The translations under genes and the position numbers were made by a program. A DNA stretch of 64,000 bases from positions 1,860,001 through 1,924,000 of the forward strand of contig NZ_CP061379.1 in NCBI RefSeq assembly GCF_015624505.1, given 5' to 3'. Origin of the DNA: Bradyrhizobium commune. GTDB taxonomy: Bacteria > Pseudomonadota > Alphaproteobacteria > Rhizobiales > Xanthobacteraceae. Below are positions 44,615 to 56,430 of the stretch, piece by piece. The first letter of the stretch is position 1, and each line of letters opens with the position of its first letter. The notes beneath the pieces are model-generated. The model worked only from the letters and a program-made list of their open reading frames with translations. It did no database searches and was not told the origin of the DNA.

Positions 44615-45529
44615 ATGTCGGCACAGCGTATGACGCGCGGATATCTTTCGGTTTGGCCCAACGCCTCGTTGAAGGCTTCGATCGGGGCCCGTGCGCTGCT
44701 TCAGGCTGCCACCCTCTTCGTGCTCGCGCTGCCACTGGCTGGCTGCGGCACCGGTGCGCTCTGGGACAAGTTCACGGCCAAGGACGACACCTTCGTCGAG
44801 GAGCCTGCCGACAAGATCTACAATGAGGGCTTGTTCCTCATGAACGAAAAGAAGGACATGAAGGCGGCGAACAAGAAGTTCGAAGAGGTCGACCGCCAGC
44901 ATCCCTATTCCGACTGGGCGCGCAAATCGCTGCTGATGTCGGCCTACGCGTCCTACCAGGGCGGCGACTATGACAGCTGCATCGGTGCGGCGACCCGCTA
45001 CGTCACCCTGCATCCCGGCAGCCCGGACGCGGCCTACGCGCAATATCTCATCGCCGCCTCGCATTACGACCAGATTCCGGACATCAGCCGCGACCAGGCC
45101 CGGACCGAGAAGGCGATCGCCTCGCTGGAAGAGGTGATCCGCAAATATCCGAACTCGGAATACGCGACCTCGGCCAAGGCCAAGATCGAGGGGGCGCGCG
45201 ACCAGCTCGCCGGCAAGGAAATGAATGTCGGCCGCTACTACATGCAGAAGAAGGACTACACGGCCGCGATCAACCGCTACAAGGCCGTGGTGACGCAGTA
45301 TCAGACCACGCGCCACGTCGAGGAGGCGCTCTACCGGCTCACCGAGGCCTATATGGCGATCGGCATCGTCGGCGAGGCCCAGACCGCAGCCGCCGTGCTC
45401 GGCCACAATTTTCCTGACAGCCGCTGGTACAAGGACGCCTATAATCTTGTAAAATCCGGCGGTCTCGAACCGAGCGAGAATCAGGGGTCCTGGATCAGCC
45501 GGACCTTCAAGAAGATGGGTCTCGGCTAG
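44615..45529 (+). CDS. bamD: Outer membrane protein assembly factor BamD
   Basis: A 304-residue lipoprotein. The signal ends in the lipobox LALPLAGC (Cys 44). Five tetratricopeptide-like repeats follow, with family motifs ADKIYNEGLFLMNEKKDMK, AAKKFEEVDRQHPYS-type NKKFEEVDRQHPYSDWARKS, YPNSEYATSAKAKI and VGRYYMQKKDYTAAINRYK. It is part of the BAM complex that folds outer-membrane proteins. The ATG at 44615 gives a complete lipoprotein signal; ATG 44630 is also possible. It is followed by recN after 13 bp, a common alphaproteobacterial pairing. Confidence 0.93.
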   Translation: MSAQRMTRGYLSVWPNASLKASIGARALLQAATLFVLALPLAGCGTGALWDKFTAKDDTFVEEPADKIYNEGLFLMNEKKDMKAANKKFEEVDRQHPYSDWARKSLLMSAYASYQGGDYDSCIGAATRYVTLHPGSPDAAYAQYLIAASHYDQIPDISRDQARTEKAIASLEEVIRKYPNSEYATSAKAKIEGARDQLAGKEMNVGRYYMQKKDYTAAINRYKAVVTQYQTTRHVEEALYRLTEAYMAIGIVGEAQTAAAVLGHNFPDSRWYKDAYNLVKSGGLEPSENQGSWISRTFKKMGLG

Positions 45530-45542
45530 GAAATTTGGTTCC

Positions 45543-49461
<3,919 letters not shown>

Positions 49462-49466
49462 GGTTT

Positions 49467-49595
49467 CTCCTCGTCATTGCGAGCAGCTTGTAACCCGGAT
49501 GGAGCCCAAGCGAAATCCGGGGGCTGGTGTTGTTGCACGCGCTGACCCGGATTGCGCTTCGCTCCATCCGGGCTACGAAACGAAATGACGAGGAG
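49467..49595. repeat. Nested palindromic repeat between ligA and MFS gene (same family as copy at 4195)
   Basis: Outer arms CTCCTCGTCATT (49467-49478) and AATGACGAGGAG (49584-49595) enclose an inner pair of CCCGGAT...ATCCGGG palindromes. Bases 49546-49576 are the exact inverted copy of 4195-4225. It lies between two convergent genes and probably works as a bidirectional terminator. Confidence 0.85.
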
Positions 49596-49606
49596 GCGGC
49601 CGCCCC

Positions 49607-50887
49607 TCACATCATCCCCGCCTCGTCCTCCTCCGCCTGCGCGATCAGCGTCTTGCTCACCACGACCTCGCGGCGGGGGACGACGAAGATCATCATCGAG
49701 GCGCAGAGCAGCGAGATCGCGAGAATGGCCGACGTCAGCGGCAGCGTCGTGGCGGAGTGGCCGCCGAGATAGGCGCCGAACTGCGACACCAGTGCGCCGA
49801 CGCCCTGTTGCAGGAAGCCCATCGCCCCCGAGGCGGTGCCGGCGGCTTCGGGGCGGATGCTGATGGCGCCGGCGGCGGAATTCGCCATCACGAAGGCGTT
49901 GCCGACCATCACGATCATCTGCGTGCCGAACAGCCAGCCAGGCGCTTCGTTCCAGCCGGTGAAACTCCAGAGCAGGTTCAACAGGCTGCCGCAGAGTTGC
50001 AGGCCCAGCCCGAACCAGATCAGCTTCTCCAGCGAGTGCCGCGGCGCAAAGCGCACGCACAGCAGATTGCCGACGAGATACGCAAAGCCGGTCGTTGCGA
50101 ACCACGCACCATATTCGGCGCTGCTCCGCCCCATCTGGGTCACCACGATGTAGGGGCCGCCGCCGGCGAAGGCGAAGATGATCTGCGAGGCCAGCACCTG
50201 GCACATCACATAGCCGACGAAGGCGCGGCTCTTGATCAGCATGCCGACGTCGCCGCGAAAACCGCCGCTTCCGGCGGCGCGGCTGCGGCGCGTCTCGGGC
50301 AGCGCGAAGGCGATGCCGACGGCCACCGCAATCGCGCCGATCGTGACGGCGTAGAAGATCGCGCGCCAGCCGAACGCCGTCTCGATCAGGCCGCCGGTGA
50401 GCGGCGAGACCATCTGGCCGATCATAAGCGCTGCGACCACGAGGCTGATCATGGAGGCGACGCGGTCGCGCTCGTAGATGTCACGAATGATGGCGCGGCT
50501 TATCACCATGCCGGAGGCGCCGCCCAAGGCCTGGAAGAAGCGCGCCGCGATCAGTTGCGGCAGTGTCTCGGCGAAGATGCAGGCGACGCTCGCCGCGACC
50601 ATCAATGCGAGGCCGCCGAGCAGCACCGGTCGCCGCCCGAACTTGTCCGACAGCGGCCCCATGATCAGCTGCGACAGCGCGATGCCGACCATGTAGAGCG
50701 ACACCGTCATCTGTGCGATCGAGATGTCGCGCCCGAAATTCGTCGCCAGCACCGGCAGCGCCGGAACCAGGATGTAGAGCGAGATCGGCGCGATCCCGGT
50801 CATGACGACAAGCAGCAGCAACACCACGCGCGAGGTCGCGATGTTCTTCATCGCCGTTTCCGGCGGCCTGCTGATCATGCCGTGCAT
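49607..50887 (-). CDS. Bcr/CflA-type MFS drug efflux transporter
   Basis: A 426-residue, 12-helix MFS protein. Bcr/CflA features include ISLYILVPALPVLATNF near the N-terminus, the MFS signature QLIMGPLSDKFGRRPVLLGG between helices 2 and 3, RFFQALGGASGMVISRAIIRD, and the proline-containing helix 5 motif MSPLTGGLIETAFGWRAIF. It is likely a proton-driven exporter of small drugs. ATG 50887 is used; ATG 50878 and ATG 50851 (MKNIATSR) are alternatives. A 17-bp palindrome lies about 92 bp upstream. Confidence 0.85.
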   Translation of the reverse strand: MHGMISRPPETAMKNIATSRVVLLLLVVMTGIAPISLYILVPALPVLATNFGRDISIAQMTVSLYMVGIALSQLIMGPLSDKFGRRPVLLGGLALMVAASVACIFAETLPQLIAARFFQALGGASGMVISRAIIRDIYERDRVASMISLVVAALMIGQMVSPLTGGLIETAFGWRAIFYAVTIGAIAVAVGIAFALPETRRSRAAGSGGFRGDVGMLIKSRAFVGYVMCQVLASQIIFAFAGGGPYIVVTQMGRSSAEYGAWFATTGFAYLVGNLLCVRFAPRHSLEKLIWFGLGLQLCGSLLNLLWSFTGWNEAPGWLFGTQMIVMVGNAFVMANSAAGAISIRPEAAGTASGAMGFLQQGVGALVSQFGAYLGGHSATTLPLTSAILAISLLCASMMIFVVPRREVVVSKTLIAQAEEDEAGMM

Positions 50888-50978
50888 GCGTATCCGTCTC
50901 TCGAAGTCGAGTCGGACTGTAGCGTGCTCGCACAAGACGGATATCGGTGTTTCGGAATGCGGCCATACCGATTCCGGG

Positions 50979-50995
50979 ACTGTTATAATAACAGT
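50979..50995. promoter_or_regulatory. Palindrome ACTGTTATAATAACAGT overlapping a TATAAT box
   Basis: Perfect 8-base arms around one central base, containing TATAAT (plus strand) and TATTAT (minus strand). It sits about 92 bp upstream of the MFS exporter start, a good place for a repressor over a promoter. The binding protein is unknown. Confidence 0.5.
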
Positions 50996-51106
50996 GCGCG
51001 GGAAGTCGTCGTTTTGCGGAGAAGCTGCACAAGGAACGTGCCAACGCCGCCGTGATCGCGGCCGAAAGCGGCAGAGCCTTGCGCTAGTCGCGTAGCGCCA
51101 TGCGCG

Positions 51107-52936
51107 CTACGCCTTGAGCTCCGCCGTCGCCTGATCGAGCCAGGCCCGCGTCGCCTCGTCGAGCGCCGGCCGTACTTCGGCTTTCACGCGCGCGTGGTAG
51201 GCATTGAGCCAGGCGAGCTCGTCCCTGCTCAACATCGCCACATCGATCAGCCGGCGGTCGATCGGCGCCAGCGTCAGCGTCTCGAACGCGCTCATCGCCT
51301 TCTCGGCGCCCTTGATGTCGGCGGCGACCACCAGCTCGAGGTTCTCGATGCGGATGCCGAAACCGTCGGTCTTGTAATAGCCGGGCTCGTTGGAGAGGAT
51401 CATGCCGCGCTTCAGCGGCGTGGTGCCGAGCTTCGAGATTCGCGCCGGGCCCTCGTGGACCGACAGATAGCTGCCGACGCCGTGACCGGTGCCGTGCTCG
51501 AAATCGACGCCGGCGGCCCAGAGATATTGCCGCGCCAGCGTGTCGAGTTGTGCGCCGGTGGTGCCGTCGGGGAAGACCGCGCGCGCGATCGCGATGTGGC
51601 CGCGTAGCACGCGGGTGAAGCGGTCGCGCATCTCTCCTGTCGGCTCGCCGACGGCAATCGTGCGGGTGACGTCGGTCGTGCCGTCTTCATACTGCGCGCC
51701 GGAATCGATCAGCAGCAGATCGCCGCGCGCGATGCGCCGGTTGCTCTTGCGGGTGACGCGGTAATGCACGATGGCGCCGTTCGGGCCGGTGCCGGAGATG
51801 GTCGGGAACGAGACGTCCTTCAGCGCGCCGGTATCGCGGCGGAACGTCTCCAGCGCCTCGACCGCGTCGATCTCGGTGAGCTTGCCGCTTCCTGCCTCGC
51901 GATCGATGAAGGCGAGGAAGCGCGCCAGCGCCACGGCATCGCGCTGGTGCGCGGTCTTCGTGCCTGCGATCTCGGTCGGGTTCTTGACCGCCTTGAGCAG
52001 CGCGATCGGATCGTTGCCGCGCAGCGGCTTGCCGCCGGAGCTCACGATCAGCCGGCTGAGCGCCTCGGCCGCGGTTGCATTGTCGAGCGCAATGGTGGCA
52101 CCGCTCTTGGCCAGCGCCATCAGCGTCGGCGCCAGCGCATCAGGCTCGCGCACGTCGGCCGTTTGCTCGAGATGGTCGCGCGTCAGGTTGGAAAGCTTGC
52201 GGTGGTCGATGAAAACGGTCGGCCGGCCGTCCTTCGGCACCACCGCGTAGGACAGCGGCAGCGGCGTATGGGCGACATCGCCGCCGCGAATGTTGAAGGT
52301 CCAGGCCACGGCATGGCTGTCGGAGAGCACCAGCGCGTCGGCGCCGAGCTTGTCGATCTCGCTTTTGATCTGCGTCAGCTTCCCGGCTTCAGCGACGCCG
52401 GCATATTGCAAGCCGTGGACCGCGACCGGTGCCAGTGGCGGCTGCGGCCGGTCCTGCCAGATGGCGTCGACCGGGTTGCTGTCGACGGCGACCAGCTCGG
52501 CACCAGCCTTGGCGCAGGCGGCGGTCAGGCGCTCGGTTGCCGCAAAAGTGTGCAGCCATGGATCAAATCCTAGGCGATCGCCGGATTTGAGATGGGCCGA
52601 GATCCAGTTCTCGGGTGGCGGATCGATCAGCGACTCCACCGCCCAGGCCTTGGCATCGACCTGCTTGGCCGCCTGAATCGTGTAGCGGCCGTCGACGAAC
52701 AATGCCGCCTCGCGGATCAGCACCACCGCCAAACCCGCCGACCCCGTAAAGCCGGTCAGCCAGGCGAGCCGCTCTTCCGAGGGCGCGACATATTCATTCT
52801 GCTGCTGATCGGCGCGCGGTATGACGAAGCCGGTCAGCTTGCGGCGGGCGAGCTCTTCACGGAGCGCTGCCAGGCGCGCGGTCAATGCGACGCCCGCCTC
52901 GGGCTCCTCGAATGTCTGGAAATGCGCTTCGAACAT
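51107..52936 (-). CDS. Xaa-Pro aminopeptidase (aminopeptidase P family)
   Basis: A 609-residue M24B metallopeptidase of the long, XPNPEP1-like type with three domains: two creatinase-like N-terminal domains (about 1-160 and 165-310) and the pita-bread catalytic domain. Metal ligands are Asp 411 (LLIDSGAQY), Asp 422 (GTTDVTRT), His 485 (GTGHGVGSYL), Glu 517 (SNEPGYY) and Glu 531 (IRIENLELV). It removes N-terminal residues before proline in the cytoplasm. It is transcribed alone on the minus strand. Confidence 0.93.
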   Translation of the reverse strand: MFEAHFQTFEEPEAGVALTARLAALREELARRKLTGFVIPRADQQQNEYVAPSEERLAWLTGFTGSAGLAVVLIREAALFVDGRYTIQAAKQVDAKAWAVESLIDPPPENWISAHLKSGDRLGFDPWLHTFAATERLTAACAKAGAELVAVDSNPVDAIWQDRPQPPLAPVAVHGLQYAGVAEAGKLTQIKSEIDKLGADALVLSDSHAVAWTFNIRGGDVAHTPLPLSYAVVPKDGRPTVFIDHRKLSNLTRDHLEQTADVREPDALAPTLMALAKSGATIALDNATAAEALSRLIVSSGGKPLRGNDPIALLKAVKNPTEIAGTKTAHQRDAVALARFLAFIDREAGSGKLTEIDAVEALETFRRDTGALKDVSFPTISGTGPNGAIVHYRVTRKSNRRIARGDLLLIDSGAQYEDGTTDVTRTIAVGEPTGEMRDRFTRVLRGHIAIARAVFPDGTTGAQLDTLARQYLWAAGVDFEHGTGHGVGSYLSVHEGPARISKLGTTPLKRGMILSNEPGYYKTDGFGIRIENLELVVAADIKGAEKAMSAFETLTLAPIDRRLIDVAMLSRDELAWLNAYHARVKAEVRPALDEATRAWLDQATAELKA

Positions 52937-53121
52937 GGCTCAGTTTAGGATCATGGAGATCAGTCCGCAATGTGGACGCATTTGAGGTCGCATCTGGCAT
53001 GGACTGTGCTTGAAAAAGTTCCATTCGAATCGAGTGGAGTACAGGATGCGGCTGTTGCGCTTCGTCCGGATAACAGGGAAATTCGAGCAAGTGGTTCATC
53101 TCAACGGCGAGGGGACACACG

Positions 53122-53295
53122 ATGCCAGCGTTCACGTTTGAGAAGATCTCGCCGCCGGTGCGCCGCGCTCCGGCCGCTGCGACACCGAAGAAGCCGCGCG
53201 GCCTCATCAGCCAGATGATCGACCGTTTTGCCGCGCGCCGCGCCAGGCGTGCGTTGCGCCGATCGGCGCGTGGTGACGAGAAGGTGGCGAAGTAG
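53122..53295 (+). CDS. Small basic hypothetical protein
   Basis: A 57-residue protein beginning MPAFTFEKISPPVRRAP. It has a Pro/Lys-rich middle (ATPKKPRG) and a basic amphipathic helix (LISQMIDRFAARRARRALRR). GAGGGG eight bases before the ATG supports translation. The N-terminal motif looks like a short protein family I believe occurs in Bradyrhizobium; its function is unknown. A nucleic-acid- or membrane-binding role is only suggested by the charge. It ends just before the palindromic repeat disrupted by the IS element. Confidence 0.6.
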   Translation: MPAFTFEKISPPVRRAPAAATPKKPRGLISQMIDRFAARRARRALRRSARGDEKVAK

Positions 53296-53311
53296 CCAAG
53301 TCGACGATGCC

Positions 53312-53326
53312 GTAGGGTGGGCTAAC
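53312..53326. repeat. Left stub of a palindromic repeat split by the IS element
   Basis: GTAGGGTGGGCTAAC matches, in inverted form, the far end of the repeat at 54891-54905 (13 of 15 bases). The IS element begins immediately after it. Confidence 0.7.
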
Positions 53327-54826
53327 CTTACTGAGTCATTCGGTCGCGCCCGCGGGGGCGTAGAATCAAATATTTGAAGAGATTCAATGTTTGGCACACG
53401 GGGGGCCAGATGGATCTCAATCAGGGTGAAGGCAGCGAGGCACGGTTTACGGCGTATGTGGCGGGGCTTGGAAGTGTGATCGGTCAGGCCGTGCGGATGA
53501 GACCACTGCGTGACTATTGCACCGGCTTGATGCTGCCGGGTGAACGCAAGAGCGTCGAGCCGATGGCGGCGCGCACGGCCCCGGCGCGGACGGCAGCCCA
53601 GCACCAATCACTGTTGCATTTTGTCGGTAACGCGACCTGGTCGGACGCGGACGTGCTTGCCAAGGTCCGCGAGATGGCGCTGCCCGCGATCGAGAAGAGC
53701 GGGCCGATCGAGGCGTGGATCATCGACGACACGTCATTCCCCAAGCAGGGCAAGCATTCGGTCGGCGTCCACCACCAATATTGCGGTCAGCTCGGCAAGC
53801 AGGCCAACTGCCAGGTGGCGGTGTCTCTGTCGATCGCCAACCATGCCGCCAGTCTTCCAGCGACTTATCGGCTGTATTTGCCGGAGACTTGGGCGAAGGA
53901 TCGCGCGCGCCGGAAGAAGGCGGGCGTTCCGAAGGAGATCAAGTTTAGGACCAAACCAGAGATCGCGCTGGAGCAGATACGTTGGGCTTGCGAGGCCGGC
54001 CTGCCGCGCGGTGTCGGATTGATGGACACGGCCTATGGCAATGACTCGCGGCTACGCGCGGGAATGACAGCCTTGGGCGTGCTCTATGTAGCCGGCATTT
54101 TGCCTAATACATTGATGTGGCGACCCGGCACTCGCCCACGGCGCAAGGACAAGCCGCTGAACAATACCGGCCGACGCGACGAGCCCGATCTTGTCTCGGC
54201 CAAGGAAGTGACGCTTGCTCTGCCGAAGCAGGCCTGGCGTACGGTGACGTGGCGGGAAGGCTCGGCCGACCGGCTGTCCTCGCGCTTTGCACGTGTGCGC
54301 GTCCGTGTCGGGTACAACAAACTGATCCCCGAGAAGCTGTCGCCGGAATGGCTGCTGATCGAATGGCCCGAGGGGGAAGCAGAGCCTACCAAATACTGGC
54401 TCTCAACGCTGCCGGAGACCATCAGCTTCGAGCGGCTCGTCGATCTCGCCAAGCTTCGCTGGCGCATCGAGCGCGACTATCAAGAACTCAAGCAAGAGGT
54501 CGGGCTCAGTCACTACGAGGGACGCGGCTGGCGTGGCTTCCATCACCACGCAACTCTGTGCATCGCAGCCTACGGCTTCCTGATCGCCGAGCAGGCGACG
54601 ATTCCCCCCTCAGGACCTCGTTCCGCCGCGCCAGTCCCGCTACCTCGCTTACCCGACGATTATCGACCCAGAGGCTCCGCCCACGCGGCCTGAACGCCAC
54701 ATCCCGAACTCGATCGCAACCATGCGCGCCCGGTTGATCCGCGCGCTCATCAAAACCCTGCCGCGATGTCCGTGCTGTGGCACCAGCGCAGCGTCAAATG
54801 GACGGCGACGACCATGACGCAGTAAG
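53327..54826 (+). mobile_element. IS701-family insertion sequence
   Basis: An element of about 1500 bp with imperfect terminal inverted repeats CTTACTGAGTCAT (53327-53339) and, read inward from the right, CTTACTGCGTCAT (54814-54826). It holds a single transposase gene. CTAA stands just before the left end and TTAG two bases past the right end; both fit YTAR, the duplication type I recall for this IS group, but they are not identical, so a clean target duplication is not shown. It sits inside a palindromic intergenic repeat. Confidence 0.85.
53410..54817 (+). pseudogene. IS701-family transposase with C-terminal frameshift
   Basis: The DDE transposase reads from ATG 53410 to a TGA at 54691-54693 (427 residues). 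It has GLMLPGERKSVEPMAAR, the first catalytic Asp in WIIDDTSFPKQG, the second in GVGLMDTAYGN, and the Glu in LRWRIERDYQELKQEVG. Just before the stop the sequence DDYRPRGSA breaks, and the expected continuation (RPERHIPNSIATMRARLI, then PRCPCC) is found in the +1 frame, running to TGA 54815-54817 inside the right terminal repeat. One extra base near 54680 explains this. All three catalytic residues remain, but about 43 C-terminal residues are lost. A sequencing error is possible. Confidence 0.8.
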
Positions 54827-54827
54827 A

Positions 54828-54905
54828 TTAGCCGAAGGCGTAACCCACCGCTTCTGTCTCTGTGGAAATCAAAGAGGTGGGTTACGCTACGCTAACCCAC
54901 CCTAC
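54828..54905. repeat. Main part of the palindromic repeat interrupted by the IS element
   Basis: GCGTAACCCACC (54838-54849) and GGTGGGTTACGC (54876-54887) form an inverted pair, and the end GCTAACCCACCCTAC pairs with the stub at 53312. Rejoining the stub with this part gives one continuous palindromic unit of about 90 bp. Confidence 0.7.
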
Positions 54906-54915
54906 AGCACCTCGC

Positions 54916-55803
54916 TCAATCCATCTTCCGCAGCAACAAGCTGCTCCACCCCTCGATCCGCAAATGCCGCAGCGGCACCAGGCCGCGGGCGCGGTAGGCG
55001 GCGATCACGGCAGGCGCCTGGTGCGTCAAGAGGCCGGAGAGGATGACACGCGCGCCGGGCGCGAGATGCCGCGTCATCGGCCCAGCCAATTGTCGTAACG
55101 GATTGGCAAGGATGTTGGCCAGGACCAGGTCGAACGGCCCGCATTTGGCAAAATCGGGCGCGGCGAAGCCGGTGGCGTGGATCACCCGCACATGGCGACC
55201 TGCTTCATTCAGCGCCGCGTTCTCGGCCGCGACCCGCACCGAGGGCGGGTCGATGTCGGAGGCGAGCACGGCGCGATGCAGCGTTTTCGCCGCCGCAATG
55301 GCCAGTACGCCGGTCCCGGTGCCGAGATCGAGCACGCGCTGCGGCCGCGCATGTTTCAGGACATGGTCAAGCAGAAGTAAACAGCCACGCGTGGTTCCGT
55401 GGTGACCGGTGCCGAAGGCGAGTGCCGCTTCGATCTCGATTCCGAGCTTGTTTGGTGCCACGCGATCGCGGTCGTGGCTGCCGTGGACGACGAAGCGCCC
55501 GGCCGGCACCGGGACAAGATCTTCCAGGCTCGCCTTGACCCAGTCCTTGGCCTCGATCGTGTCGAAGGCGAGCGTGGCGGCGATCTCGTTTCCTGCTGTG
55601 GTTGCAACGAGTTCGCGCAGCAACGGTTGGTCCGGCGCCTCGGCGAAATGCAGCGTGACATCCCATTGCCCGTCCGGCCGCTCGAATGCCGCGACCGCCG
55701 CATCGCCGTCGAAAAAGACCTCGGTCAGGACGTCGACGACGCGCCTGGCCGCGGCTTCATTGCCGATCGAAAAGGACGCGCGATGGGTGGGGGACGGCTG
55801 CAT
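54916..55803 (-). CDS. prmA: Ribosomal protein L11 methyltransferase
   Basis: A 295-residue PrmA. It has the family motif AFGTGHHGTTRGCL, the SAM site VLDLGTGTGVLAIAAAK, ASDIDPPSVRVAAENAALN and the catalytic-site motif DLVLANILANPL, followed by ILSGLLTHQAPAV. It trimethylates lysines and the N-terminus of ribosomal protein L11. It lies in the same direction as the aminopeptidase gene, from which the IS and small gene separate it. Confidence 0.92.
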   Translation of the reverse strand: MQPSPTHRASFSIGNEAAARRVVDVLTEVFFDGDAAVAAFERPDGQWDVTLHFAEAPDQPLLRELVATTAGNEIAATLAFDTIEAKDWVKASLEDLVPVPAGRFVVHGSHDRDRVAPNKLGIEIEAALAFGTGHHGTTRGCLLLLDHVLKHARPQRVLDLGTGTGVLAIAAAKTLHRAVLASDIDPPSVRVAAENAALNEAGRHVRVIHATGFAAPDFAKCGPFDLVLANILANPLRQLAGPMTRHLAPGARVILSGLLTHQAPAVIAAYRARGLVPLRHLRIEGWSSLLLRKMD

Positions 55804-55957
55804 TCTGGGGTTCCGCTGGGTTCAATTTTTGGAACTTTTGTTCCCAATTTCCGTACAACTTGCAGTTTTCCGATTAACTTGACCGTAGGTTGTATTCCGT
55901 AGATTCCCGGATGTTGGAAACAACCAACACACCCTGGAATGGAAATGGAGGCGAGTC

Positions 55958-56122
55958 TTGAAGCGCATGGTTTTGAAGTTCTGGTCCGATGAGTCCGGCG
56001 CGACCGCGATCGAATACGGCCTGATCGCGGCCGGTATCGCGCTGGCAATCATCACCGTGGTGAACAACCTCGGCACCAGCCTGAACGACAAGTTCGGTTC
56101 GATTAGCAGCTCCCTGAAGTAA
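55958..56122 (+). CDS. Orphan Flp-type pilin
   Basis: A 54-residue pilin read from a TTG at 55958, which has GGAGG six bases upstream; an ATG three codons later would be too far from it. The Flp processing site is SDESG / ATAIEYGLI (Glu +5, Tyr +6 of the mature pilin), followed by the hydrophobic pilin helix (LIAAGIALAIITVV). It forms type IVb tight-adherence fibres in systems that also need tad/cpa genes; none is in this window, so its secretion machinery must be elsewhere. A GC-rich hairpin follows the gene. Confidence 0.88.
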   Translation: MKRMVLKFWSDESGATAIEYGLIAAGIALAIITVVNNLGTSLNDKFGSISSSLK

Positions 56123-56187
56123 TTTCTGCCTCCCATTTCCCAGTGGGGCGCCAATTATCTTCATAGGCTGGCTGCTTTCTTGACGAT

Positions 56188-56219
56188 CGCCCGCTGGGGG
56201 AATTGCCCTCCGGCGGGCG
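56188..56219 (+). terminator. Hairpin after the Flp pilin gene
   Basis: CGCCCGC (56188-56194) and GCGGGCG (56213-56219) flank a GGGG/CCCT inner stem; TGTCGTTTTGG follows. This looks like a terminator about 65 bp after the pilin stop. Confidence 0.5.
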
Positions 56220-56283
56220 GTGTCGTTTTGGGGCTGGTTCTCACCGAATAGCCCACAGGCTGTCCGCTCGTTTTCCCGGACGC

Positions 56284-56430
56284 TGTCCACGGCCTTATCC
56301 CGCCAATGATCCCCAGCTTTTCCACGGCCTTGTACCCGGCTTGGCCGGCCCGACCGCGACGGGTCTCCACTGCCTTCCCGCAGCTCCGCCAACAGACATG
56401 TCCACAGTCCATCCACAGCCCTATCCACGG
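56284..56430. other. Cluster of TCCACR elements resembling DnaA boxes
   Basis: The gap between the pilin and the oxidoreductase holds several TCCAC(A/G) elements: TGTCCACGG (56284), TTTTCCACG (56318), TGTCCACAG (56399), CATCCACAG (56410) and CTATCCACG (56421). Against the DnaA consensus TTATCCACA they match at 6 to 8 of 9 positions. The last lies at the 3' end of the neighbouring minus-strand gene. TCCACGGCCTT also forms a direct repeat (56286, 56321). No protein-coding frame there is convincing. Confidence 0.3.

Noticed and set aside
49757..51055. Plus-strand frame of 432 aa opposite the Bcr/CflA exporter
   Set aside because: His/Asp/Arg-rich shadow of a membrane protein gene; no start signal.
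56123..56420. Minus-strand frame of 184 aa beyond the oxidoreductase
   Set aside because: Its end runs antisense through the pilin gene, and the Arg/Gly/Asp-rich sequence has no domain; the tract is better explained by non-coding repeats.
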